This document shows positions 24,797 to 38,034 of a stretch of 60,000 nt of DNA, piece after piece; position 1 is the first letter of the stretch; the number at the start of each line of letters is the position of its first letter. Position numbers and translations under genes: made by a program. Location of the stretch: the NCBI RefSeq assembly GCF_964355755.1, contig NC_092674.1:627001-687000 (forward strand). The letters run 5' to 3'. Origin of the DNA: Antedon mediterranea. Lineage: Eukaryota; Echinodermata; Crinoidea; Comatulida; Antedonidae. The notes beneath the pieces are model-generated. The model was not told the DNA's origin and did not search any database. It was given only the letters and a program-made list of their open reading frames with translations.

Positions 24797-25866
24797 GGGT
24801 GTCACGAAAGCTCAGACCACGAAAGCTCAGACCCCCTAAGACCTAAGATCACGAAAGCTAAGACCCAACACCTAAGATTACAAATACTAAGATATACTAC
24901 AGCTTAAAAACAATACTTGTTTATCCATATATAATTTTAAACACAGTAGGTTTCATTTATTACCATAAATATAATTTAATACTACCGCAAAACATAGATA
25001 AACAAACATTATTTTCGCCCGTTGAGTAAATGTATATTTTTTCTTTACAACAAACAAACTTGACGGGTTGTTTGTTGGTATATATTTACTCCATTGTGTT
25101 GCTTCAGGGGATGTTTTTCTTACGCACCTGCCTTTCTTGTATTTTGACTCCAAATTTGTTGACTAACTTTATCCTGAACACCACACTTTAAAATTAGGAC
25201 TTATAAGTACTTTCAGAAGGAGAAACACATAACAAATAAATAAATCCTTTAAATTGATGATTTTACAGGCGTGTTTCTTTGTATACTGTAATGTAACTTC
25301 TCGAGCTCCCCGCTCAATGTTTTTGTTTCTATGGAGCGCCAAAAGAGCAACAATAATAGTACAAGTATAACAACAGAAAGAAAACGAAACAAAAAAACTT
25401 TTAAGTTAAAATTTATTTGCCAGTATTTATTTCTTCGTACTTGCATGATTATACTATTATCATTACAATTTTAATTTTACATTGTTCCATCCACACTGTA
25501 GATGGACTCCACAGAGTTTTCAGCCCTCTATATAATTTTTGCTCTTTTGACGTTCCATAGAAACAAAAACATTGAACATGGCCCATGGCAGGGTAGGCCT
25601 ACTGTACTGCGTAGGCTAGTCATTTTGTGTGCGAGAAAAACGTCTGTAAAATCATCAATTTAAAAATGTATTTGTTACTTTTTATGTGATTCTTTTTCAT
25701 GAAAGTGCCAATTCTAAGGTGTGGTATTCAGAATAAATGTTGGGAGTTAAAATACAAGGCAGGTGCGAAAGATAAATATTTGTAATCTTAGGTGTTGGGT
25801 CTTAGCTTTCGTGATCTTAGGTCTTAGGGGGTCTGAGCTTTCGTGGTCTGAGCTTTCGTGACACCC
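24797..25866. mobile_element. Long-TIR (Mutator-like) element, about 1.07 kb, with internal insertion
   Basis: Outer arms GGGTGTCACGAAAGCTCAGA... (24797-24890) and ...TCTGAGCTTTCGTGACACCC (25775-25866) are near-perfect inverses. Inner arms continue through CACCTGCC..TTGTATTTT and GTTTCTATGGAGCGCC (to about 25355), mirrored from about 25538. The 9-bp repeat CCGACATTT flanks the element (24788-24796 and 25867-25875). The left arm carries about 215 extra bp (24900-25115). No transposase is encoded. Confidence 0.88.
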
Positions 25867-26004
25867 CCGACATTTCGTATATTCATTAGAACATTCTAGG
25901 CCTAATTAAAGTAATATCGGGATCAAAATTTAAAATATATTTTCCATAATGTTCTAACCATTTTTGTTGAATATGTAATTTTAATGTTACTTTAATAGTT
26001 TTTC

Positions 26005-26124
<120 letters not shown>

Positions 26125-26129
26125 TTCCA

Positions 26130-29100
26130 ATTAAGTTTGATTTCTTTTTCTCTTTATTTTCCATGTTTTTTGGGAAGAATACATCTTTATTTAAGGCTGG
26201 TGGACCGACTTTTAGCAGAAGTGTAGCTGAATGAATATGTTTAACTTGAAAACACACATGCGTTGCTCTCCACTAAGGTTTCACTAGTTTTATATTTTGA
26301 ATTAAAGCTATTAAATAAAAGAATAATGTTTTCAAGACGTATTGTTTGGCATATTTCGTCTGCATCGGATGTACACGTCTTGAACAAACCTGATTGACAT
26401 ACTCTTACTTTACAGTAAGACGTAATCTATAGCCAATGCTTATCATGTATCGTAGATTATATCTGACCAACAAATTTTATAGATTTGATGAATAGGCTAT
26501 CCATTAGCCGTCCACTTATCCCCACTTAAAAGTACCGTGATCAAAAATAAATTTACTTTGACGGTGCGATGGTTAATTTAACTAAATGCTCCATTAACCA
26601 GCGCGGGCCTATCGTTATTTGTTTCACTAATTTCCCTAATTTTTCATGTCATGTTTATAGGTTACAATTATTACTTCTAAAAAACACGTATTGATGCAAA
26701 AGTATGAGTACGCGATTGGTGGATCTCTTAGCAACCTATAACTTATTGACATACGACGCAGTTTGATTGCTAGAACATCCCATTCATGATTAGATTTTGT
26801 TTCGTGTTAATTGCCGTTTGATCGATGCTGATCAGCACTGCGATATGCGTCGGCGAATCTTTGTTAGTGACGACATTCGAACAGCTCAATCAACTGTACA
26901 TAGTATTTAGTTTACACTGTTTGCTATCTAGAACATTGTTTTCCAATACTGTTTTTCTCTGTGTGAATATAGGGCGAAAACTTAACGGTAGTTTCACACA
27001 AGAGCAATTTCGATACACATTCAATACATATTTGTATTCATAATATCACCTCACAAACTACAATTTATATATCCGCCGACTGCTAGATACACCCTTTAAT
27101 AAATAACCTCAGAGATCGTTAACAATTATATTGATGAAAGCTAAAAGGTTTTAAGTCACGAGGTACTTTAGTTAACTACGTATAGTTTATCTTTACTATT
27201 CGACTCAATTTCTATTTAGGCCTTGTACTATCTTTACGTAAAAGCTCGGGTTCTTTCATGGTATAACGGCATAGGTAAAGAAATCTTAATTATGTTAAGA
27301 ATCTTTCCAAAAACAAATATTGAGACCTACTTACACAAAGATCACTTTAGGCTATAAATTGTAAAATAAAACATTCCAGATTTCACATTTATCTCAATGG
27401 CTGACCCACCCTTTAGTGCCGTCAGAAAATGACTGAAATCATAACAAATGTGTTAACAGCCGATAAAACTATGTTTTTAAATATGACATATTGCCTCATA
27501 TGCTTTCAATCAGCCATAACTTTTTATTTATTTCTGTCATAAAATCTCGTAAAACCCATCTCTTTTCCCCAAAAGCAACTTACTCGAAATCATACTCATT
27601 ATCAATATCCTAAAGAGACGACTGCGATGGATAAAGTAGACACAGTTGAAGAAAATCATTAAAGTAGTAATAGGCCCTATTTTATTGTTCATATTATCAT
27701 GGTATGCTATAATCGGTACTGAATTCTGGATAACCAATATTAATAAGTATAATGATTATCATCAATTTATAAAACGCTAAGGGCTATAGTAAAGCTGTTA
27801 TAGAAAATAAGAATTCGTATTTGTCTTTTACTTGTTAAACAAAACCTGAATCGTTAAAAAATCGAATAAAACATTTTAAGGGAGCTAAATAACACTAGGT
27901 TTGCTAAAACTCGATATATGTACATCATCATTACTTTCATTCCCTTTCCATAACATCACAATTTTCCACATTATTTCCGTTTCTCTCTCCCAAATTTTTG
28001 CAATATTCGTGATCATCTTCTACAAAAATAAACAAATAAATGTCATGCAATTTGGCCCACTGAGTCACCATTTAGTACGTTCTGAAAGAATCAGAAAATA
28101 TAATAAATCATTGAAATAAAATTAATCATATTTTCCTATATCGATTTTCTGTAACGTTTAATTTTACTGTTTAGGCTATCTTAAATTGTTCAATTCAAAG
28201 CTCAATCCATTTGAAATGACGTCATAAATTGGTAATCCGGAATAGATAGGGCATATTTATGTCAAAATTCTCTGAAGAAACACCTACAGTACTATGTAAT
28301 ATCATGACGTCAAAACTCATTTAAAAGATTACATTAATTTAAACGAAATGAACTATAGTCAAATAAAAAACAAAATTGGCTTGATGAATATATTACCGTA
28401 ATCCTTTCTAAATTTGTATTTATAATTCGGAATATGCTTATCAGCAATCATAATTTTAACTTTTCTGGAATTTCGCAAGGAAAAAACAAAAGTCGACGCG
28501 GGCGTACAAACATTGATAGGCTACATTCTGTATATGCGCGCGTTTGAACGTTTTAACAGTTATATAACTGTAAGTGGTCTTATCGATGTTACAATACATA
28601 CTAGGTCAACTATGAGTGCAAACTCAGACTTTTCAGTAAAAAAAAATTAATTTGAGAAATACCGAGCATGATGAATCACCGTACTCACACAAATTGAATT
28701 TATCAAACCAGGCATAAGTTCAATCGCAAATGAATTACAGTATAATAAGTACTATTAAGTAGAGATTGATAAAGTACGTATCGATGTGTTATGATGTAAC
28801 ACATATAAGAATTCGAAATAAATAAACCATTTACTTCGAAGGAGAAAATGATAAATCATTACTTGTACATAGTTTAACGTTTAAATGTAACCTAGGGCAG
28901 AGTGTATTCATGTTTTGATAAATAAGGGGAAACGTCTATCGATTGACATTATAATATAAAAATACGACGGCTAGGTGTTTGAATGTCTGGCGATGTCTAG
29001 TTCCGGTACAAGCGTTACGAATAACAGTAGCAACGCCGACGGGCAGGAAATAAACGTAACATTTCTCAACATTTAACACGTCAAACGGGTCAAGCTAGTT

Positions 29101-31480
29101 TCAAGTTGTTATTGAAACAATTTGTAGAAGATAATTATACCACACAACAAAAATATTAAAACATAACCAAAACATTTAGAAGGTACAACAAAATAATCAA
29201 ATTATTTAGCTCACTATAATAATTATAAATAATATAATGATAACTAAATACACTTATTGATATGCTTACTTATAAGTTTCATCTTGAATCATCAAGCTAC
29301 AGTAGTCTAAACTTATTTGACTTATCATGAAAAGACAAAACGCCAAACTAAACCATGTTTGAAAGAAGAGAGAAGTTGGGTAACATAACTGTTGGAGATG
29401 AGACATGAAAATATCGGCGGATTGAAACAAGACTGACAATTACGATGTCTTTGACTAATTGCTGAGAAATGAAAGAAAATAAATCTTGGAAACATCCAAG
29501 AATGAATCAAGCAAGCCAACGGAGTAAACTTTGATGCAAATAAACCGCCTACTCTGTGTGTAAATTCTACTCAAATGCGCAGAATCCACTTAGCCCTAAA
29601 CGTAAAATTTAAACTATACAACTTTTATTGCAGATCGTCGTTTTGTTTTAAATAAATGCATGACGTGGATCAGGAACACGATATCTTATTAAAAAGGCCA
29701 TTTAAAAAAAGACACACTTTCTAATTATCTTCAATCTTGAAATAGATTTTGTTTTACATTTGATCAATTATTATTGGATCCTTAAAAGCCTCTATCCACT
29801 TGAGATATCATAAACCAGATTGATTGCTCCCGTTATGTTAGGCTATCTATTCTGCATAAATTGACATTATTCAATTACGCACGCGCGGGCGCATTTGGTG
29901 TACACAGTAAAGCGTACAAAACAGTCACGCCACAATAACGTACACGCGAGTACAAACGTTGATACATTTTTGTACACGATTTTGTCTCTTCGCGGTGTCA
30001 ATATATAATATAATGCAGTAATCACATTCAAAACTAAAGAAACCAAGTAATTTATTCGATTACATTACATTCTACGGTATTTAATAAATGAATATTACAA
30101 TATTGAATTTATTCATCATGAAAAGCGGTCAATCACATTGAAATACGGAAATTTAACTTAAACAACTGTCGAAAAAAAGTATCTAAACAAGATAGATTTG
30201 ATTCGACCTACAGAATTATTTTATCTTCTATTTTTCATGATACATCAATTTCAACATATATTTGACAAATACTTTCGATTGTCTGATTATGTGATCGTTA
30301 TTTTGTTATGTTATCAATGCATCTTCTTTATATTTACCCGAGGCTATAACAGTGTGGGTTTCAATTATGATAGTTTGTACAATTGAATACATAAAGGATA
30401 CTCACAAATTACGTCTGTCGTCAACCGGTAAGGGAAGGTTATGTATTGCAACTTCCGAACGCTTTTCTACGTGCCAATTATCCATCTATTACGTTTTATT
30501 ATCTTCAACGTTTTTACAAGGTTTATCAAGTTAACACCTAAAGGTATTATAAAACATAAAATAGGAAAAAGAAAATAAACCACCGGGGCATTTAGAAAAA
30601 TTCTATTATCAAGTATTTATAATTTTCATCCTACGCTACATGTATTTCAAGCACCTTTTTTATTTTCCTGATTAAACCTTATATCTATAATATAGATATA
30701 ATTGTATATACGTGTTTTTGCTATAAATGCTTATTATATTGGTCAATATGTTTGATGCAAATGTAATACTAATTTAATAGAATTGAACCATTTAAGATTA
30801 TAATGAGAAATATAGGGTGATTATTATCTCATACTTGTTATGCACATTTTGGTGCCCTTTCTTTTTACGACGCGCCACGCGATTACGCAGCTATTGCATC
30901 CTCGCATTTCATTAAGAGGATACGCAGATGATGTTCGACTCGATAGCCGCGTAGTCTAGTGGTTCGTCGTGAAAACGTCGAAAGGTCATTACAACGCAAC
31001 TTTATATCATTATCCATTGGAAATATCTTTTCAAAAACAAAAAACGATATGAAATCAACAAGTTTAGCCAATAACATACGGTTTCTTTCAATGATTAAAG
31101 TTAATTACCAAAGTGGTTTTTTTTAAAGTTACGATATTTTATGCTTCGAATGTGACGTTTCATTATTTTCGTTCTGGAAATGATAAGTACTTGGATCTTG
31201 CAATATTGCAGAATTTATCTAAATACATTAACGTGATAGAAATATATAATTGTTCGGGAAAACAAACTTTAAACGAGAGGACACGTGTTAGAATAGTGTT
31301 AGAATACAAAAAAACCAGTCACTTGTCGCAATTCTTGAAAGGAATACTGTTCTTTTCTTTATTTAAAGTAGTTAATTACTAGAAACATTCTTCTTGCTAC
31401 TAACTAAATATTGTGTATTCTATTATTGTTTAGCAAAGAATTAAATTAATCGGGACAATGGACTGTTGCTTCAATAAAAT
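26130..31480. other. Gene-free interval
   Basis: No coding exon was supported. GC islets occur at 28485-28560 and 29875-30000. A weak tRNA-like segment at about 30940-31000 was rejected. Confidence 0.45.
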
Positions 31481-31755
31481 AAATCATTCAAATGGGAACA
31501 GAGTGAAATCAGATTGGTCAATTAACATCTCCTCAGAGTGAGAGCACTGTACTTTGTAATTGTGGTCATCAAAAGACCTGCTTTCATGCAAATCATACAG
31601 CTTGTTGGCTGCTCATAGTTTGCTATTCTATTTTGTGGCTTCCCCGTGTAGGCCTACATATTTTATTTGGAAAAAACTACAAACATTCAAGTAAATTACG
31701 AAATCAGCAATATTTTAATAATGTAAACATTTTACTGCATTAATATTATAGATTA

Positions 31756-31968
31756 TTATTCTAAAGGGTACTGTATTCTACGACAAGTGATTTCACTTGT
31801 CCCTGCCACGTGACTTGAAGCTGAAGACATATAAATCTCTTCAAATTGAGTAGGCTTTGTGACCAATAGGAATGGTAATCCGTTGTCTTCTGTTAAATTG
31901 GCTAATTCAATTTCTTGGTTTGTTAACCGAGTTATTCCCAAAACGGCAATATCTTTAATTAGACTCAC
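31756..31968 (-). CDS. Unidentified coding-like ORF, possible GTPase fragment
   Basis: About 65 codons on the minus strand read DIAVLGITRLTNQEIELANLT..., then GLPFLLVTKPTQFEEIYMSS and TSEITCRRIQYPLE, followed by two stops. Residue composition is balanced, unlike the Ile/Phe-rich chance frames nearby. The in-frame start is unclear: a stop lies just upstream, and an acceptor-like AATTAAAG at about 31950 could open an exon. The pattern hydrophobic strand, helix, then PFLLVTK loosely recalls the G4 region of immunity-related (IRG-type) GTPases. If so, the following Asp of the (T/N)KxD motif is missing, so this may be a decayed fragment. Function is not established. Confidence 0.35.
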   Translation of the reverse strand: MSLIKDIAVLGITRLTNQEIELANLTEDNGLPFLLVTKPTQFEEIYMSSASSHVAGTSEITCRRIQYPLE

Positions 31969-33220
31969 TTACAGCCGTCTTCTCCTGCTGACAAAACAAT
32001 GTTACTAAATAACTACTGTGAATACAAAATGAGGTTCCAAGAATTTGATTCCAAATTATTTATTTCTTCTTGTATAATGTATAAACATACATAATTAGGA
32101 ATCATTCAAGAAATATTGAAGCTACTTTCAAGACGGACTGACTAATCTATGTCAGTAGCCACAAAAGTGTTATTGTAAGTAGTGTCATGTAAACTAGATC
32201 TATCGGCGATGAAAGCAATCAAAAGTTGTTGTTTTTGTGAAAAACTTATCTTTTCTTAAAATCGTAATAAATCAACAGAAATATTCTGCATCAACCGTTC
32301 GCATCTTCTTTCCCATGAAAGTAATTTTCCCCGATTTTTTAACTTTATTTCTAAACGTTAGTTGTCTAAAAATCAAAAGAAAGGCTGTCGGTGATGTAAC
32401 CATCCTCTCCTTACACCAATTAAACTTCAGTTTAAAAGTCTCTATTATTCAACCACTGAACAGCCCAAAGCAAAAACAACAACAGTGATACATAAACACA
32501 ATAACATAAAACCATGGAGAATATTGCATGATTATAACTGTGATGGCTTCTATTGCCATATATAAATATGACTTATTTACGCACAAACTAAACAAGATAC
32601 AATATAAGTTCAATTTCTATCTTTTTTCTTTATTCAATATCCATCTTCCCACACGTTTCCCACCCCATAATAGTCTTGCTATGAACCTTCTGTCGTTTGC
32701 CCAATTTATAATTGCAGCACTACAATCATTTTCAATCAATTCAGATAATAATGCACATGAGAAATGTAGTATCATCCTCAAGTTTAATTAGAAATTGGGG
32801 AAATTCGGATTAAGGAACAAACGCCAACAGCAGGAGGACACAATCTTTTCGAATAGTGTACCTTTAACGTGCACTGAGAATAGAAATGCATTGATATCGT
32901 TGACTAGTTTTTCCATTCTTGTCGAGTTCGCTCCCTGTTACTAATTATTCCTTTAAATGGCTATAAATCAATATATTCATCTTTAGTAATTGACCAAATA
33001 TCACATATTCACATAAAAAAAAATCTTAATCGCACTCATTAGCACGATTAAGCCCATCAACGTCTCCTAAAACATCTCAAAAGGTATATATAAAACGATA
33101 AAAGTGAAAAACATGATTTTGTTATGTTTATTAGGTAAATTAAGCTAAATACTAAACTCCAAAATTTAAAAAAACAAGGCCATATACATGGCTGCAGTCA
33201 CGTGCGCAAATTTGAGTTAG

Positions 33221-33280
33221 TGTTTACCGACCGACCAACCGACATAGTGAACTATAGAGTCGCATTTGCATGAGACTAAA
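33221..33280. repeat. GACC-rich dispersed repeat
   Basis: Short GACCGACCAACC units are followed by GACATAGTGAACTATAGAGT and CGCATTTGCATGAGACTAAAAA. I recall this arrangement from other marine invertebrate genomes as an interspersed repeat. No second copy lies in this window. Confidence 0.4.
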
Positions 33281-33413
33281 AATACATGGTTATGGTCCTA
33301 TAAGTACGTTTGATTGTTTCGCTATCACTAATGTAAACATCGATTTGAATACAATACTTGATTACAACATAGAAACATGTACATCATGCATTTTCATGGA
33401 AATCTAAAAACAT

Positions 33414-33427
33414 GTTTCCATAGAAAC
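33414..33427. promoter_or_regulatory. RFX X-box-like palindrome
   Basis: GTTTCCATAGAAAC fits the known RFX X-box form (GTNNCC..RGNNAC). It sits within a larger imperfect inverted repeat (CATCATGCATTTTCATGGAAA ... TTTCCATAGAAACGATTGCAATGATG). No gene start is visible nearby, so function is unproven. Confidence 0.25.
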
Positions 33428-34523
33428 GATTGCAATGATGCACCATTTTGTTTAATCTAACTAGTACAAAAACTGCTAATTTTCTAAAGCTCCCAGATGG
33501 GATAAACTTAAACGATGTGTTTCACTTCTGTGTCATTTTGAAAAGGATGAAACGAGCCCGTGGCGGTAGTACACGTTCTCATTCTGTTCTCCAATGACAC
33601 TCACAAAAATCATATTCATCTTCAGTCATTAAAGTTTCATAAAAGCGATCTATACTCGGGCTTTTAACGTCAAGCAATGCTAAAACATATTTCTTGGTAA
33701 GTAAAGCAAGAGAAGGCTTTTAAGTTGAGAATCGTAAAATTGCATGATGTAAGCGATGCTTCTTACCTGTGGCAGTCGATTAGGTAAAGTTGAAATATGA
33801 TAAGCCTGATCGTATAGAAATCACATCATACCTACAACGGTAGAAAGTAATTCAGCTCTTTACAAATCACAGTTGTCGAACAAAACCGGAAGGAAAACGA
33901 ATCATTGCCGAACAGTTCCGAAGCCAGGATAAGTCACATACCTAATAATATTCACTATTTATACCCAGGAATCAAGTAATTGACTGAAAAAGACGAATTT
34001 TCAGGTTGGACGCAGTCCAAACAAAATGATATGATAAACTCCAAGTGCCGAAGTAACTTTAATAATGGAGCCGAAAGAAAGTTCCGACAAATAAGTCGAA
34101 GAAAACTGAGTTAAATGAAAGTCACAACCCCTAGAAATGTGCATTATTATTGCAGCCGATTTAGAGGTCGGAAGCAACAGACGTATATATTATAGATAGT
34201 ACAGTAAAGAAAGCTAAATTGTGTAGCCGAAAAGGTCCGAGATACAGTTCCGAACGAAATCGAATCGTCAGAAATACAAGGGACATTGCCGAAGTTAAAT
34301 CAAAGCCGAAGCAAGTAGTAACGCGGCAAAGCAAGTTCAATATAGGACTCAAATCAAAATGTAATCAAGAAGCCGAGTCGGGAACAAATAAAACCAAAGT
34401 GTATACTAATTGTGCTAATCGAATCAGTATATCATCATTCAAAAAAACTTGTTTAATCATGCAAACGTAAATATTAATATTAATACACGGTAAACACTGT
34501 ACACAGGTAGCCTAAATATTGAT

Positions 34524-34640
34524 TCCCACTAGAACTTAATACAAGAACGCACTACGCGACGCAATAAATGACGCACATACGCGCGCAATGCAAGTCATTG
34601 ATTGGTTAAAATATTGCGTGGCAGTGGGAGTCATGTTCAA
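34524..34640. mobile_element. Family B MITE, diverged copy
   Basis: The element runs TTCCCACTAGAACTTAATACAAGAACGCACTACGCGACGCAA ... GCAATGCAAGTCATTGATTGG ... GGCAGTGGGAGTCA. The inverted CCCACTAG / CAGTGGGA ends and ACGC-rich arms match the copy at 7163. Confidence 0.65.
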
Positions 34641-37507
34641 ATCCTGTAATAATGTTTTTCAAAAATTAAAAATGATTGATTGTTGAATGTTAACATTAAA
34701 ACATGAAAAGGTAAACTAAAAGCATTTCTAAACGAGAAATCAAATCGTTACATCATTAGAAAAATATTTTGTTTTATTGTTTAATGCAGTCTCGTTGAAA
34801 TAGTCGTATAAATTGCTTTACAATGGTTCTCTATCGACTAATCAACCTATACTGTATAGTGAAACAATTGTGTGCCGCTTTAACTTGCATTTTTTAAATA
34901 CATGTAATAAAAAAAAACATATATTAATTTCTATTCTCTGAGAATGGCGAGAATTACTTTTGTTCAAAATACAGAAATGGTTAAAATAGGAATGGTATTA
35001 GTGCCGAATGGGGCAAAACCGTAAATGTGGAGAATCTAAAAATAGAATACTTTTAAAGTTTAAATTAATTTCTTACAGAAAGGATTATTACTCGAAGTAA
35101 TAAGAAATATCAGGGCGGTCAATAGTCGATTGGTCAAGTAGTATTTTACAATAGGTGGTCGACATCTTGTGATTACGGACAGAGAAAATTAATTTGAGCG
35201 ACAAACTTCAGTGACATGGACTGTAAGCTTACGTATCTCATTTAGATCTAAAGCTTTTGAATTCTAACAAACGCATATAAGTAATAAAATAACCCATCAT
35301 CACTTGATAAATTGAATTTTAAGATTGAACTGTTGTTGATCTCCACTGACCATCATGCAGAAAACTTGTATCGAATTTGAGAGGGCGACATTCAAGTTGT
35401 TTGAACCCATGATGAATATCAAACATTAATAGAAAATAATACCTTGCAAATTCTCACTTAATTTTTAAGAATATAAATTTAGTGGCGGGTAATAACCATC
35501 ATTACATTATCAAGGTAGGCCTATACAACTTTAATGTTCATACAAAAATGTTTAAATCAACTGAATTTAATCGCTCTCTCGCTCCCCTGTAGAAATAACT
35601 TCAGAATTGTAAACAGCACAGAGTGAGATGAAAAAATGATGCGATGTTAAATCAATCAAACACCGCGTCAAAGCGACTTCTGTTACCTCATTAGTGAAAG
35701 TACCATTAATCAAAACTACAAACAAATTGAATTTTGCAAAATCACTTTCTTCGATATTTCCGTTAAACGCGCGTCAAATCGCAGAGCTGTTTTATCGACG
35801 CCTTTATACACAAAAGCGAACAACCTTGGCATTTTGTTGGGAAAAACGAGTATTAATAAAGTTAGATTAAAAACACAGTTCGTCCGTTGGTGCTATATCA
35901 CCGAATTTATCTAAAAGACGAAAGGTCTTGTGCCACTGGTTGTCACGTGACGGATATCAAAACGTATAGTTGACGCAGGAATTTGAAAATAATGCGCCTC
36001 ATTTTCTATTTCTGCCATCAATTTGGATATTAATGAAAATGGTGAATCATTACAGAATTGATAGTCATTTAGTAAAAATACATTTGACACATTTAATGTA
36101 TATTATATTAATCAATGTCTTCTAAAACATGTTAATGTGTTCACAATGCATTTAAAGTTGGCCGTGTTGCACGTCTAACGTTTTTAACTAGAAAACAACA
36201 AAACAAAAAAATATGTAATTTGTTTGCGACTAAAATAATGCATAAACACTAGCTTAATACGAGCAATGTATTTGTTTTATTTTCCAAAATAGCATAATAT
36301 TTAGATAATATTGGCTTATTTAAACATTAATGTTCACGCACTTAATCTACATTTAATCCAATCTCACACGAATAAACTTCATAAAAATAATACGGAATTA
36401 GAGAGCCAGTTTGCAAAATGAGACAGTGACGTCATAGTGACGTGATATTAGCGATTCGAATTCTAGAATCAATGGTTGTGTATTATTTTGCGAACTTAAT
36501 GCGATGTTGTGTATACTTTCATAGTAATTTTATTTACTAATCAAATATATACGGTATGTACTGAGTACCGTACCAAAGCCGGTGCATAACAACGAATTAC
36601 TGTCACACATTGTCGGTATATTAAACCATAAAACAAGAACACTGAAAGAAGAAAGTCTCCTAAAAATTAAGAAAAACCTTCTTTAATTTTCAAATGGAAG
36701 AGTGCTAAACTCAAACTAAACGCATGTATGAATGTATCCACGGCTAAGTTGGCTTCATGGACCATGGACTTTGGTATGTGGTAACAATTAATGTTGCCGT
36801 GTAAATGTCTTGAAAGTCAAAACGCACCCAAATTCAACGTCGACTTACTACAAAAACGGGAATTGAGTTTGATTTTTAGTTTTTAACTCCTTGTTGGAAT
36901 TATCAAATTGCACCACTTGACGAAACATACACTATGGAGAATCTCACTCATCTATCCAATCACAGCATCAGTTTACATATTACTAGGAAACATACACTGA
37001 TATTGTAATTAATATGAAACACAACGGGGATAAAGAAGAGTAAACGGGATATTAATATCGTTGGAAAGTGGAGTTTGAAGAGTATATAAGTACAGTTGAA
37101 CCTCTCGTAAAATGATAACTCATGGGTTAGGAAAAGTAATCGATTATGAGAGATACCGATAAAAATACACCGATTTAGTAAGTTTGGATTTCACGACGAT
37201 GATGAATTTATTCATATGTAAATTGATATACTTCAAAGAAATATCTAACAATAGACAATTTTCATTTATACACCAGCCAATAATCATATTTAAAATATAA
37301 TACGACTGGTTTATTCAACAGTTCGTAGTAATTATATAAGAATACATTACTGTCCTGTATGTTGAAAGTTGTAAATAACTCAATTCAGTACTGTATGGAA
37401 TGTACATCGATTACCATCAACATAAATATATTATACATTTACCGTATATATAATATGTATAAATAAATATGTTGAAATATTAGTCTTCATTTTTCATTTA
37501 TATGTAT

Positions 37508-37541
37508 ATACAGTATATATATATATATATCTCTCTCTCTA
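37508..37541. repeat. (TA)n(TC)n compound microsatellite
   Basis: A short TATATATATATATATA run is directly followed by TCTCTCTCTC. Confidence 0.9.
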
Positions 37542-37759
37542 GTTTTAAACAAATTCAAAAGTAATATAATAAATGGAGTATAACAAATATATAACAATTT
37601 TTATCACTTTATTTATGTTTTGTATGGAAACATTAAAAGTAGAAAAAGCCAAAATCATTATTTCGATACTGTAAGTATAAAGAAATACATACATATCCTA
37701 AAATAACCAGTATCAAATATATAAAAAGTACAATACGAAATAATTAATTTAATTATAAA

Positions 37760-38034
37760 TTATTTATTAAGAAGTAGATCGTCAATACCAGAAATAAATT
37801 GTGACGTTTTATGCAAAGCATCATGTATTTCTGATTGGACTATTTTAGATGGATGGGAATGAATGCTGTTGAGTGAATGTTCAACACAAATTGCAGTTCT
37901 TCCGCCGATTTGGTCTTTCTCTCGGTACGTTTCATGATCGTTTGATCTCTTTTCATTCTCATCTGATCTGTTTTCATGTTCACTTGATCTAGTTTCTGCA
38001 GAATTCCCCTTTATATCGCTATTGTCAAGAATGT
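37760..38034 (-). CDS. C5orf34: C5orf34-like terminal exon
   Basis: The acceptor is AAATTCTTTTAG, and two bases complete a codon. The 90 codons then end IHDALHKTSQFISGIDDLLLNK-stop (37760). The human protein ends with the similar ALKKTSEILHDIDCLLSN motif, so this is taken as the true C-terminus despite lying 8-9 kb from the previous exon. The first half is a charged Glu/Asn/Arg-rich linker with ENRSDENEKRSNDHE imperfect repeats. Confidence 0.78.

Larger units (their letters stand above)
31980..37750. other. Gene-free interval, including neutral flanks
   Basis: No exon was supported. It contains GACC-type repeat DNA at 33221-33280, an X-box-like palindrome at 33414-33427, a CCGAA-rich stretch at 33860-34400, a decayed family B MITE at 34524-34640, and TGACGTCATAGTGACGTGA at 36426-36444. 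Confidence 0.45.

Noticed and set aside
30940-31000. tRNA-like segment (TAGTCTAGTGG A-box)
   Set aside because: No acceptable B box or acceptor stem follows; at most a decayed tRNA-derived fragment.
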